64,000 nucleotides of DNA from Orrella dioscoreae (GCF_900089455.2 NZ_LT907988.1:310001-374000), one strand, 5' to 3'; numbered from the stretch's first letter, positions 28,901-36,667 are shown. Made by a program: numbers and translations. The notes: generated by a model from the sequence alone, not told the origin.

Positions 28901-29678
28901 ATCGCGAGGCTTCTTGCACGGTCGTAAGGCCGCCGTTGGAACGCATGACAAACAGCGGACAAGCCAGGCCCATGGCACGCAGCTCTCCGGCCAGCACCTG
29001 CAGGTAGCCGATGGCCAGTGGTTGGATGTAGGCATTGGCCATCACCGTGCAGAAGCGGTCGTATTCGCGAGCTTCGTTGGCGATCTCGTGCGAGATGGAC
29101 AGCGGCACGCCGGGAAACCGTTGCTCGATGACGCGTCGCGCGGCGATTTCATGGGCAGGGTTGATATAGGCATTGATCAGGCCCACAGCCAGGCTTTCGC
29201 AGCCATCGGCCAATGCGCGTTCGGCCGTCGCCACCAGCACCGCTTCGTCCAGCGGGATCACCACGGCGCCTGCGGCGTCGATGCGTTCGGGCACTTCGTA
29301 CGAGGCTTCCAGGCTGCACAAGGGGGCCACCATCTCGATCTGCAGGTCGTAGATGTCGTACTTGCGTTCTCGGCCGATAGCCACGACGTCGCGGAAGCCT
29401 TCGGTGGTGATGAAGCCTACCTTGGCGCCGCGGCGCTCGATCAGGGCATTGGTGAACAGTGTCGTGGCGTGGACGACACGGCCTACCTGGTCAAGCCGGA
29501 AGCTTTCCCGCTCGAACAGCTTGGCGATGCCGCGCACGACACCCTGGGCAGGCGCCTGGGGCGTGGTCAGTTCCTTGAATGACCAGACACGGTTGGATGT
29601 TTCGTCCAAGGCCACTATGTCGGTGAACGTTCCGCCGATGTCCACGCCTAGGGACAAACGCATTTGAGCTTGCTTCAT
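25983..29678 (-). CDS. fused hydantoinase/oxoprolinase (HyuA-HyuB) family protein
   Basis: A 1231-residue protein joining both halves of an ATP-dependent amide-hydrolysing enzyme, the arrangement of 5-oxoprolinase. Residues 11-25 hold the N-terminal ATPase signature GVDIGGTFTDIVALD. The HyuA part, with LALLVTGGGGPIHGGG, runs to about residue 700. The HyuB part starts near 705 (VSLEIFWRRLIAIVDEAAAA) and carries VLSW-like WPSNISGAPLEV and the terminal GDVLVVRTPGGGGFG. Such enzymes open cyclic amides (5-oxoproline, hydantoins, lactams) or carboxylate ketones; the exact substrate is not readable. The start at 29678 has only a weak ribosome site; ATG at 29663 is an alternative. It heads the minus-strand operon of the island. 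Confidence 0.92.
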   Translation of the reverse strand: MKQAQMRLSLGVDIGGTFTDIVALDETSNRVWSFKELTTPQAPAQGVVRGIAKLFERESFRLDQVGRVVHATTLFTNALIERRGAKVGFITTEGFRDVVAIGRERKYDIYDLQIEMVAPLCSLEASYEVPERIDAAGAVVIPLDEAVLVATAERALADGCESLAVGLINAYINPAHEIAARRVIEQRFPGVPLSISHEIANEAREYDRFCTVMANAYIQPLAIGYLQVLAGELRAMGLACPLFVMRSNGGLTTVQEASRSPIQLLESGPAAGTLAAAYFAKRSGSENFVALDLGGTTAKLCAVENGEPLVSHVFEAAREKRFVPDSGLPIRIPTIDLIEIGAGGGGIARVDKLGLLKVGPTSAGSEPGPAAYGRGGVHPTVSDANLLLGYLNPGYFANGTINLDRNRSDAVFGRLSQDLDVPLHAAAGGVHDLANESMAAAARVHAAERGQDPSRLALLVTGGGGPIHGGGVARKLKISTLICPAAAGVASAIGLVLAPVRVDCARFLGAKLSDHTLPTIQDAFDALSREGAAQVADMLPGHPAADIAYLAEMRYAGQGFELSVTLTEALASVDPVQSIRAAFEAQYSAVFGQALAWGEVELTMLRVTASLTLVDPDTELSFPVSGPDIGLQARVGEREILIPGQDQATMAGVYRWHAIAEGESVDGPAVVEQPGSTLVLANGDRLVMGKGGTAIVSIAGASSHNKHFDSVSLEIFWRRLIAIVDEAAAALVRTSFSTVVRESDDFSVVLTDKHGNALAQGTKSIPVFIGSLPRTVRHFITHFGLDNIHEGDVYVTNDAWLGTGHLSDINVAAPIFHDGKLVAFAASTAHAVDIGGNSNAYAIPDIFQEGFQIPIMKLKSRGVVNEAIVQLLAKNVRAPDQVVGDLFGQISALTVMERRVKTVMQEWNLAHLDDFARESFARTDNATRNSIRAIPNGSYPASQLMDGLGTPLKLNAKVIVEDERITVDYDGTTDEIRAALNVAYCYTHAFTVYALKCLLDPDSPNNEGSFRSLDVLAPEGSILNHNFPLSGGNRATVGHYLPSLVFQALAPALPGKIQASAGSPIWAMLIKGRTAAGENVMIKGFFNGGMGGSHARHGLAAVSWPSNISGAPLEVLERLGPVRVNYRRLRTGSGGKGWHRGGDGIDMEFLITEAGTYTLNMVGDRVRHGAPGVFGGGEGQHGQALLNGEQIDLRKSHELKKGDVLVVRTPGGGGFGSPDWQACDLQALLSD

Positions 29679-29750
29679 TGAATGGTCCTGGTGCCTGGCT
29701 GGCGTCGGTAGTTGATCCAGCCCCAATTATCGTGCAAGTTTTCTGTCATG

Positions 29751-29777
29751 GCAATTTATTTTAGATAAATATATTGC
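29751..29777. promoter_or_regulatory. 27-bp imperfect palindrome in the divergent island promoter region
   Basis: The AT-rich sequence at 29751-29777 begins GCAATTTATTTT and ends AAATATATTGC; the outer five bases each side and most inner positions are symmetric. A second dyad, TGAC-GTATTTAT-GTCA, lies at 29918-29933. Both are between the divergent hyuAB and Bug receptor genes, a position suited to operators for the RpiR regulator at 31065. Confidence 0.45.
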
Positions 29778-29954
29778 ATGATCGGCATGCGTATGTTTCA
29801 CTGGATTCAGGGCGGCTTGGGAAGTCTCTTGGCTATTTCCCCGGCTGTTCAACGTGCCTGCATGCTGTGCGGTTTGCCGCACAAAGTGATGTATTTCTCT
29901 CAACTAAATACTATGACTGACGTATTTATGTCATTCAAGAAAAAGGGGAATTTC

Positions 29955-30935
29955 ATGAGTCGTATCACCACCTGGAGCCGTGCCCTGCTGCTGGCAACCG
30001 GCCTTTCCTTGACCTTCCAGAGCACGGCTGCCGCTCCAGATAGTTTTCCGGCAAGCCCTATCCAATTGTTCGTGCCGTTCAGCGCGGGCGGCTCCATCGA
30101 CGTTACGGCGCGTGCGCTCGGCCGCGCATTGGAGAAGACGCTGCCGGGGGCTTCGGTGGTCGTGGTGAACCGGCCCGGCGGCGGCGGGTCGATCGCGCTG
30201 GGGCAGGTGGCCCGCGCCAAGCCCGACGGCTATACCTTAGGCGTCTTCATGCCGCCCAATGCCGTCATCACACCCAACATGCAATCGGTCAACTATGACG
30301 CCAAGACGGACTTCTCGCTGATTGCCAACTATGCGTTGACCACGCTCTATGTGGCCGTACCCGCCGATTCGCCCTACAAGACGCTGCAGGATCTCTTGGG
30401 CGACATGCAAGCCGAGCCGGGCAAGGTGATGTTCGGCATCACCACTTTGGGGTCGGGCACGCACCTGGCCACCGCGCGCATGCTGCAGGAAAAAGGCTTG
30501 AGCACCGAATTCGTCACTTATGGGGGGGGCGCACAGGTCATTACGGCGCTGCTCGGCGACCAGATCAAGGTAGCGACCCTGGCGGGCGAAGCCTTGCCCT
30601 ATGTGCTTTCGGGAAAGGTCCGTTTCTTGGCCTCGTTCTCGGCCAAGAAGATCGAGGCGATCAAGGATGTGCCCTCGATCCGGGATGCCGGCTTCGATTG
30701 GGATGCCGATGTATGGACGGGCCTGGCTGCACCCAAGGGACTGGACGAACAGGTGCGCAAGAAGCTCGAGCTCGCCGTCGAGCAGGCCACCAAGGATCCG
30801 GAGTTCATCCGGGCCATGGAAAGCATGGCGATGATTCCGCAGTATTTGAGTGGCGCCGCATTGCAGACCCAGTTCGAGGAAAGCCACGAGACCTTGCCGC
30901 CATTGATCAAAGCTGCCGGCCTGGTGCAGAAGTAA
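29955..30935 (+). CDS. Bug-family tripartite tricarboxylate transporter substrate-binding protein
   Basis: A 326-residue periplasmic solute receptor. It has a Sec signal peptide (about residues 1-29, ending TAAA), then the Bug start SPIQLFVPFSAGGSID, the ligand-pocket loops VVVNRPGGGGSIA and KPDGYTLG, and a typical C-terminal domain. Bug proteins catch carboxylates or amides and pass them to a TctA/TctB permease, which is not in the window. The start at 29955 was chosen for its signal peptide and AAAAGGGGAA ribosome site. It is divergent from the hyuAB operon and probably imports that pathway's substrate. Confidence 0.92.
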   Translation: MSRITTWSRALLLATGLSLTFQSTAAAPDSFPASPIQLFVPFSAGGSIDVTARALGRALEKTLPGASVVVVNRPGGGGSIALGQVARAKPDGYTLGVFMPPNAVITPNMQSVNYDAKTDFSLIANYALTTLYVAVPADSPYKTLQDLLGDMQAEPGKVMFGITTLGSGTHLATARMLQEKGLSTEFVTYGGGAQVITALLGDQIKVATLAGEALPYVLSGKVRFLASFSAKKIEAIKDVPSIRDAGFDWDADVWTGLAAPKGLDEQVRKKLELAVEQATKDPEFIRAMESMAMIPQYLSGAALQTQFEESHETLPPLIKAAGLVQK

Positions 30936-30952
30936 ACTAGCCAGGGCTGGCG

Positions 30953-30977
30953 CCGGGCGCAAAGTCCGTGCGCCCGG
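30953..30977. terminator. putative hairpin after the island Bug gene
   Basis: CCGGGCGC (30953-30960) and GCGCCCGG (30970-30977) form a perfect eight-base stem with a nine-base loop, 18 bases after the stop. No T-run follows. Confidence 0.4.
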
Positions 30978-31064
30978 ACCCCGAAGTCAGGGGGGCGTTC
31001 TGGTATTCTTCGCCGGATCGCAGCATTTTCGGGCCCACGGTCCGCCTTGTTCCCCGCTTCCGCC

Positions 31065-31928
31065 ATGCTCTCCTCCCAGCTCAACGATCGCATACGCAAG
31101 AACCTTGAGAACATGAGCGAAGGCGCACGTGCGGTTGCGCAGTTCGTGCTGGAAAAACCCGAAGACGTGGCTATGCTGCCTGCTGCTCGCGTGGCCGAGC
31201 GCTTGGGCATCAGCGAATCAACTGTATCCCGATTTGCCGTGTTGCTGGGCTATGCCGGATATCCTGCCTTCAGGCGAGATCTACAGAGTGATATACGGCG
31301 ACACTTGGAGCCGTTGCAACGGTTGAAATTTACGGCGCCTGACCGTGAGCGTTCGGGTAGGCCCTACTCTCAGCTATTTCATCAAGACATTGAAGATATC
31401 CTGCGTACAGAGCGAGGAATTCCGCCTGCAAGCATGGATCAAGCAGTTGATATAGTCTCCAATGCGCGCACGATCTACATCATCGGGCTTCGCACTTCAC
31501 TTTGCCTTGCTCACTCCCTGTACTTTCAGTTGCAACAGATGTTGGGTAATGTGGTGTTGCTTGATGCGCTTGGGGGGGAAACGCTCGAACCCCTTCGGAA
31601 TATTGGCCTGCAGGATGTACTGATAGGCATCAGCTTCCCGCGGCATGCTCGCTTGACGGTAGCAGCGATGCAATACGCGCATGAGGCTCACGCTAAGCTC
31701 ATAGCGATCACGGATGGACCAATGTCGCCCACGGCGAACTTGGCAGATGTGCTCTTTTCAGTGCATACGTCCGTACTCAGCACAGCAACTTCGCTAACTA
31801 GCGGGCTTTCTTTGATAAATGCGATTTGTTCAGAAGTGCTGATAAAGAATCGCAAACGCGCCGCAAAGAACTTGGCTGAAGTGGAACGAATGTTTCGCTA
31901 CAGCCAAATACACTACCATTCTTCATGA
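31065..31928 (+). CDS. MurR/RpiR family transcriptional regulator
   Basis: A 287-residue regulator with an N-terminal RpiR helix-turn-helix (about residues 1-75; MSEGARAVAQFVLEKPEDVA and LGISESTVSRFAVLLGYAGY) and a C-terminal SIS domain (about 120-260; IYIIGLRTSLCLAHSLYFQL) that usually senses a phosphorylated sugar or related ligand. GC falls to about 48% in a sampled line, the lowest of any gene here, marking foreign origin. ATG 31065 was taken as start; an upstream TTG at 31047 is possible. It is the last intact gene of the island and probably controls the hyuAB and Bug genes. Confidence 0.92.
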   Translation: MLSSQLNDRIRKNLENMSEGARAVAQFVLEKPEDVAMLPAARVAERLGISESTVSRFAVLLGYAGYPAFRRDLQSDIRRHLEPLQRLKFTAPDRERSGRPYSQLFHQDIEDILRTERGIPPASMDQAVDIVSNARTIYIIGLRTSLCLAHSLYFQLQQMLGNVVLLDALGGETLEPLRNIGLQDVLIGISFPRHARLTVAAMQYAHEAHAKLIAITDGPMSPTANLADVLFSVHTSVLSTATSLTSGLSLINAICSEVLIKNRKRAAKNLAEVERMFRYSQIHYHSS

Positions 31929-31930
31929 AT

Positions 31931-32155
31931 AGCGAACCGCCCCGGATTTTTGCGGAGGCTTCTACTCTTGACAGAACCGCTGCTCCGCGCAGAGGCTGCT
32001 GACGTGGGTCAAGCGCCACGAGGTCGGCAGTGGCCAGCGCGAAGGCGTCACTACCAGTTGGTGAGAGCGCATCAAAGGAGTTGGAGCGGGAGAACCGAGA
32101 ACTGCGCCGCGCCAAGGACATCCTGCGCATGGCCAGCGCTTTTTTCGCGCAGGCG
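31931..32155 (+). mobile_element. IS3-family insertion sequence remnant (degenerate orfA)
   Basis: Between two RpiR genes lies a broken IS3-type orfA. One frame encodes TWVKRHEVGSGQREGVTTS (from about 32002), then after a frameshift another encodes KELERENRELRRAKDILR and ASAFFAQA (32075-32155), the usual C-terminal coiled-coil of IS3 OrfA. The left edge GCGAACCGCCCCGG resembles a terminal inverted repeat. The N-terminal part of orfA and all of orfB are missing, so the element is dead. It directly abuts the truncated RpiR gene. Confidence 0.8.
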
Positions 32156-32400
32156 GTTCGCCAGGTCGCCGTGCTCGACGTTGATTCCAGCAGGCCGCCG
32201 CGCAGCCCGGTGCGCAGTTCCGGATAGCCGGTGTAGCCGACTGCCTGGGCGAAACGTACCACGGCCGCATCGCTCTGGCCCACCGCGTCGGCAAGCTGCC
32301 GGGCGGTCATGAAGGCGGCCGGCTCGTTGTGGTCGAGGATGTAGCGCGCCAGGTCCTGCTGAGCATGGGTCAGGCTGTCGATCCGGCGGGCAAGCGTCAT
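32155..32400 (-). pseudogene. truncated RpiR-family regulator (5' part only)
   Basis: Only about 82 codons remain of a second RpiR-type regulator: MTLARRIDSLTHAQQDLARY and the helix-turn-helix ADAVGQSDAAVVRFAQAVGY are intact, but the sequence then runs into the IS3 remnant and the SIS effector domain is missing. A normal member would have about 285 residues. It is divergent from the MFS gene at 32633, which it may once have controlled. The truncation marks the right edge of the inserted segment. Confidence 0.8.
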
Positions 32401-32632
32401 GGCGGCAATTTCCCGATGGCTGTGCTCTAGTAATTGCTACAGTTGTTTTATTCAATGGGGCGGATGCGACAGGCTTGCGCAAGAGGTGGCGCGATTCCCA
32501 CGCAGGGGCCGCCATGCCACGCAACGGGAAAGAGTAGAATCGCCGCCGCGACGCGCGGCCCCGCTGTCGGCGTTTGCCTCCCCAGGGAGGTTCCACCCGC
32601 CGACGCCCCGTCATTGATGGATCGATTCCCCC

Positions 32633-33910
32633 ATGTTTCGGCAACTGCTGGCCACCGGGCTGGCGCCCCTGTTCAGCCTGTTCATCGTCTGCGTCGGCAA
32701 TGGCTTCGCGGCCTCATTGACCACGTTGCGGCTGGACGCCGCCGGCGTCTCCGCCACGGCCGTGGGCCTGGTCTCTTCCTCGTATTTCATCGGCCTGACG
32801 CTGGGCGCGATCTTCAACGATCGGCTCATCGTGCGCATCGGCCACATTCGTGCCTATAGCTGCTTCGCCGCCCTGATCGCCGTCAGCGTGTTGGTGCAGA
32901 GCCTGTTCGTGGATGTCTGGGGCTGGCTCTTCCTGCGCCTGGTCTACGGCTGGGCCATCGTGGGCGTGTTCCTGGTGGTGGAAAGCTGGCTGCTGCTGGC
33001 CGCCGACGCGAAGATGCGCGGCCGCCTGCTGGCCTTCTACATGATCGCCCTGTACGGCTCGAGCATGATCGGGCAGGCGCAATTGGGCGCGCTGGATGCG
33101 TGGGGCGTCGAGGCGCCGTTCATCCTGGCGGGCATCCTGGCCATCTGGTCGCTGTTGCCCATCGTGCTGCTGCCGCGCCACTCGCCGCACGTCGAACGGG
33201 TCGAGCCGCTGCCCCCGCTCAGGCTGCTGCGCATGAGTCCGACGGGCGTCGTCAGCTGCTTTGTGTCGGGCCTGGCGATTGCCGCCGTCTATACCTTGCT
33301 GCCGCTCTACCTGCAGCGCATCGGCCTGACGGTGGGCGAGATCGGGGCGATGATGGCGGCGACCATTTTCGGGGCGATGGTGCTGCAGTATCCGGTGGGA
33401 CGCTGGTCGGACAAACGCGGCCGCCTGTCGGTGCTGATCGTCCTGGGCGCCTTGTGCACGGCCCTGTCGGTGGCGGTGCTGGCGCTGCCGCCGACGCCCG
33501 TCCTGTTGATGGGGCTGCTGTTCCTGACGGGCGGCGGCATTTTCGCGGTGTATCCGGTGGCGGTGAGCCACGCGGTGGATCGCGCGCAGGCCGAGTCGCT
33601 GGTGCCGATGATCCAGGGGCTGCTGCTGATCAACTCGATCGGCTCGGCGCTGAGCCCCATCGCCATTTCCGGCATGATGGCCAGGATGGGACCGAATGGC
33701 CTGTTCTGGGCCTTCGCGGGCATGCACCTGGCCTTGCTGGTCTTCCTGGTCTGGCGCCGCAAGGAGCGCCCGGAACCCGTGCCTGTGGCGCCGTTCGCGG
33801 CCGCCGCGCAGATGTCGCCCACCGGCGTGGAGATGCGCGTGACGGAAGAACTGGTGCAGGGCGCGCTGGACCGCGAGGCGGTCGAGGAGACGGGCCGGCC
33901 GCAGGCCTGA
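32633..33910 (+). CDS. MFS transporter, YcaD-like
   Basis: A 425-residue, 12-helix major facilitator. The N-terminal half contains LRLDAAGVSATAVGLVSSSYFIGLTLGAIF with the loop motif NDRLIVRIGH, and the C-terminal half has VGRWSDKRGR between helices 8 and 9. This pattern is close to the YcaD family of uncharacterised transporters. A charged C-terminal tail follows helix 12. GC is high again, as in the core chromosome. Substrate unknown. Confidence 0.85.
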   Translation: MFRQLLATGLAPLFSLFIVCVGNGFAASLTTLRLDAAGVSATAVGLVSSSYFIGLTLGAIFNDRLIVRIGHIRAYSCFAALIAVSVLVQSLFVDVWGWLFLRLVYGWAIVGVFLVVESWLLLAADAKMRGRLLAFYMIALYGSSMIGQAQLGALDAWGVEAPFILAGILAIWSLLPIVLLPRHSPHVERVEPLPPLRLLRMSPTGVVSCFVSGLAIAAVYTLLPLYLQRIGLTVGEIGAMMAATIFGAMVLQYPVGRWSDKRGRLSVLIVLGALCTALSVAVLALPPTPVLLMGLLFLTGGGIFAVYPVAVSHAVDRAQAESLVPMIQGLLLINSIGSALSPIAISGMMARMGPNGLFWAFAGMHLALLVFLVWRRKERPEPVPVAPFAAAAQMSPTGVEMRVTEELVQGALDREAVEETGRPQA

Positions 33911-34029
33911 TCGCGTGCCGGGGCGCAGGCAGGTGCCGAGCCGCGCTGGATTGCGATATCGTGGCGTGTCGGCCCGGCGCGTCACAGGCGGCGGGCGCCA
34001 CGCCAACATTCTCGGGGAGCACAACATCC

Positions 34030-34809
34030 ATGGGTTCCGTCCACAGCCTGTTCCGTTTTCCGGTGAAAGGCCTGTCCGGCGAATCGCTGGACCGTGTCGA
34101 TCTCATCGCCGGCAAGGGCATTCCCGCCGATCGCCGCTACGCCATCACCAATGGGTCGTGGACCTTCGACGCCGCCACGTTCACGCCGCGCCCCAAGACC
34201 GATTACCTGGTGCTGCTCAAGCACGAGGCGCTGGCTGCCCTGTCCACGCGCTACCTGGACGATAGCGAGACGCTGGTGGTGAAGGATCCGCAAGGCACCG
34301 TCACGCATTACCGGCTGTCCGACCCGGCGGACCGGGCGAAGTGCGCGCAGCGCATCGCCGATCATCTCGCGGACGCCGAGCTTGATGGACCGCCGGCCAT
34401 CGTGTCGGCCGAAGGCATCCGATATACCGACGTCAGCGTGAATTCCGAGGCCCTGATGAACGCGGTGTCGTTCATCAACCTGGCCTCGGTGCGGGATCTG
34501 TCGCGGGCGATGGGCGTGGCGGTGAACCCGCTGCGCTTCCGGTCGAACATCTACTTCGACAACGGCGAGCCGTGGAGCGAGATGGACTGGATGGACAAGG
34601 ACGTGCAGGTGGGCGACACGACCTTGCGCATCGTGCGACAGACCAAGCGCTGCCCGGCCGTCAACGTGGATCCGGTCACCGCCGAGCGCGACCTGGCCAT
34701 CCCCGCCGCGCTATCCAGGCATTTCGGGCACGTGCTGTGCGGGGTCTACGGTGAAGTGCGCAAGGGCGGCGAGGTGCGCGTCGAGGACCGCGTCACGCTG
34801 CAGGGCTGA
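34030..34809 (+). CDS. MOSC domain-containing protein
   Basis: A 259-residue cytosolic protein with an N-terminal MOSC beta-barrel domain (VHSLFRFPVKGLSGESLDRV) and a C-terminal MOSC domain with FRSNIYFDNGEPWSEMDW and the conserved Cys in TKRCPAVNVDP. MOSC proteins handle sulfur or molybdenum cofactor, for example in N-hydroxylated compound reduction (YiiM, YcbX, mARC). Nearby at 37096 is a molybdopterin oxidoreductase, though not in the same operon. A strong hairpin follows the stop. Confidence 0.88.
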   Translation: MGSVHSLFRFPVKGLSGESLDRVDLIAGKGIPADRRYAITNGSWTFDAATFTPRPKTDYLVLLKHEALAALSTRYLDDSETLVVKDPQGTVTHYRLSDPADRAKCAQRIADHLADAELDGPPAIVSAEGIRYTDVSVNSEALMNAVSFINLASVRDLSRAMGVAVNPLRFRSNIYFDNGEPWSEMDWMDKDVQVGDTTLRIVRQTKRCPAVNVDPVTAERDLAIPAALSRHFGHVLCGVYGEVRKGGEVRVEDRVTLQG

Positions 34810-34825
34810 TCGACGGATCGGAGAC

Positions 34826-34866
34826 AAGACGGCGGGACAGGCCTCCATGGCCCGTCCCGCCGTCTT
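34826..34866. terminator. bidirectional terminator hairpin
   Basis: AAGACGGCGGGAC (34826-34838) and GTCCCGCCGTCTT (34854-34866) are perfect 13-bp inverted arms with a 15-base loop, between the convergent MOSC and isochorismatase-like genes. The A/T ends give short T-runs on both strands. Confidence 0.7.
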
Positions 34867-34885
34867 CGCATGGGCGTCGCGCAGG

Positions 34886-35521
34886 TCACTTGCCCTGCGA
34901 GGCGGCCTGCACGGCCGAATAGCTGGCCATCAGGTTGCGGTAGTCGGGGATGTGGTTGGCGAACAGCGTGCCCAGGCCTTCGATGTCGTTGCGCCAGTCG
35001 CGGTGCAGTTCGCAGGCCACGCCGAACCAGCTCATCAGCTGGGCGCCGGCTTGGGACATGCGGTCCCAGGCGGCATCGCGGGTGACTTCGTTGAAGGTGC
35101 CCGAGGCATCGGTCACGACGAACACTTCAAACCCTTCTTCCAGTGCCGACAGGGCGGGGAAGGCGACGCAGACTTCGGTGACGACGCCGGCGATGATCAG
35201 CTGCTTCCTGCCGGTGGCCTTCACGGCCTTGACGAAGTCTTCGTTGTCCCAGGCATTGATCTGGCCGGGGCGGGCGATGTAGGGGGCGTCGGGGAACTGG
35301 TCCTTCAGTTCCTGCACCAGCGGGCCGTTGGGGCCTTGCTCGAAGCTGGTGGTGAGGATGGTGGGCAGGTTGAAGTACCTGGCCAGGTCGCCCAGGGCCA
35401 GGACGTTGTTCTTGAACTGGTCGGGCTGGAAGTCACGCACCAGGGACAGCAGGCCTGCCTGGTGATCCACGAGCAGGACGGCGGCGTTGTTCTTGTCGAG
35501 CTTGGCGTAGGGCTGGGTCAT
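34886..35521 (-). CDS. isochorismatase-family hydrolase, YcaC-like
   Basis: A 211-residue cysteine hydrolase of the isochorismatase superfamily. It shows the Asp of the triad in AAVLLVDHQAGLL, a Lys around the KAVKATGRKQLIIAG region, and the nucleophilic Cys in GVVTEVCVAFPALSA with its preceding cis-peptide Val-Thr. Length and sequence are closest to YcaC, a hydrolase of unknown substrate. Upstream are two 12-base direct repeats exactly 50 bases apart, which may control it. Confidence 0.88.
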   Translation of the reverse strand: MTQPYAKLDKNNAAVLLVDHQAGLLSLVRDFQPDQFKNNVLALGDLARYFNLPTILTTSFEQGPNGPLVQELKDQFPDAPYIARPGQINAWDNEDFVKAVKATGRKQLIIAGVVTEVCVAFPALSALEEGFEVFVVTDASGTFNEVTRDAAWDRMSQAGAQLMSWFGVACELHRDWRNDIEGLGTLFANHIPDYRNLMASYSAVQAASQGK

Positions 35522-35629
35522 GGCGTTCTCTCTTCAGGTGGGTGCTGCGTAGTGGGTGAGCACCGGGGTGGGGGGAGTCCTGCAGCACCGCGTCGTTGCG
35601 TGCTGTCCATGAGCAGAACTTTAAAGAAG

Positions 35630-35691
35630 GGAACGATGGCCCGGTAGATAGCGATTTTTTGGTACAGCGTCCTATCATAGGAACGATGGCC
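35630..35691. promoter_or_regulatory. two 12-bp direct repeats 50 bp apart upstream of the YcaC-like gene
   Basis: GGAACGATGGCC occurs at 35630-35641 and again at 35680-35691, in the intergenic space between the YcaC-like and SDR genes. The 50-base period is close to five helical turns, so a regulator could bind both copies on the same DNA face. A small dyad (CCTATCATAGG) sits directly before the second copy. Apart from this the 261-base gap shows no gene. Confidence 0.5.
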
Positions 35692-35782
35692 TTGCGCCAA
35701 GCCGTGCCAAGCGAGGGCCAAGGGGGAGCGGGAATGCTTGCGCGGGCATGACCGCGCAAGCAGGAGCAACCGCCGGCCGGGC

Positions 35783-36547
35783 TCAGCCGCGGCCCACGAA
35801 CGGCATCTTGGTGGCCATGACCGTGTGGAACAGCACGTTGGCCTCCAGCGGCAGGCTGTCCATGTACAGCACCGACTGGCCGACGACAGCCACGTCCATC
35901 AGCGGCTCGACCGCCACCTCGCCATTGGCCTGGGGCACGCCCTTGCCCATGCGCGCGGCAAGATCCGTCAGCGCGTTGCCGATGTCGATCTGTCCGACCG
36001 CGATGTCATGGGCGCGGCCGTCCAGCGAGGCGGTCTTGGTCAGGCCCATGACCGCGTGCTTGGTGGCGGTGTAGGCGATGGAGTTCGGCCGCGGCGCGTG
36101 GGCCGAGATCGAGCCGTTGTTGATGATGCGGCCGCCGCGCGGCGACTGGTCGCGCATGACGCGGAAGGCCTGCTGGATGCAATAGAACATGCCGTTCAGG
36201 TTGGTGTTCACGACGTCCTGCCATTGCTCCGGCGTCCAGTCGATGAAGGAGCCCGGCGGATTGCCGCGGCCGGCGTTGTTGAAAAGCAGGTCGACGCGGC
36301 CGAATTCTTCAACCGCCGTGTCGAACAGGCGGCGCACCGCGGCCGGGTCCGTCACGTCCGTCGGCACGCACAGCACGCGGTCGCCCGCGCCGTGCGTCGC
36401 CTGCGCCGCATCGCGCGTCTCTTCCAGGTTCGCTGCCCGCCTGCCGGCCAGCACCACGCGATAGCCTCCTCCCAGCAATGCCAGCGCAACCGCGCGGCCG
36501 ATGCCGGAGCCGGCACCCGTGACCACGGCGACTTTTCCACCACTCAT
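35783..36547 (-). CDS. short-chain dehydrogenase/reductase (SDR)
   Basis: A 254-residue classical SDR oxidoreductase. It has the cofactor motif [12 protein letters not shown] at residues 10-21, the NNAG structural motif, the catalytic Ser in NNGSISA, and the YTATK active-site Tyr and Lys. An Arg pair after beta-strand 2 (AGRRAAN) suggests NADP use. The C-terminus ([16 protein letters not shown]) is typical of Bordetella/Achromobacter SDRs. No neighbour indicates the substrate. Confidence 0.92.
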   Translation of the reverse strand: MSGGKVAVVTGAGSGIGRAVALALLGGGYRVVLAGRRAANLEETRDAAQATHGAGDRVLCVPTDVTDPAAVRRLFDTAVEEFGRVDLLFNNAGRGNPPGSFIDWTPEQWQDVVNTNLNGMFYCIQQAFRVMRDQSPRGGRIINNGSISAHAPRPNSIAYTATKHAVMGLTKTASLDGRAHDIAVGQIDIGNALTDLAARMGKGVPQANGEVAVEPLMDVAVVGQSVLYMDSLPLEANVLFHTVMATKMPFVGRG

Positions 36548-36667
36548 CGTTGACTCCTTGTTGTTGTGTGAACGGCAATCCGCGCTGCCCCTGTCTCCAG
36601 GCAGGCGCGCCTGCAGAGCATACCTCCCGGGCGGGGCCGAGGGGGAGGTTCGGCAGCGCCGCGCCGA

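Noticed and set aside
22755-32155. An intact Tn7-like transposon
   Set aside because: No tnsA-E genes and no second end with AATAAAGTC repeats were found up to 32700; only one end-like sequence remains.
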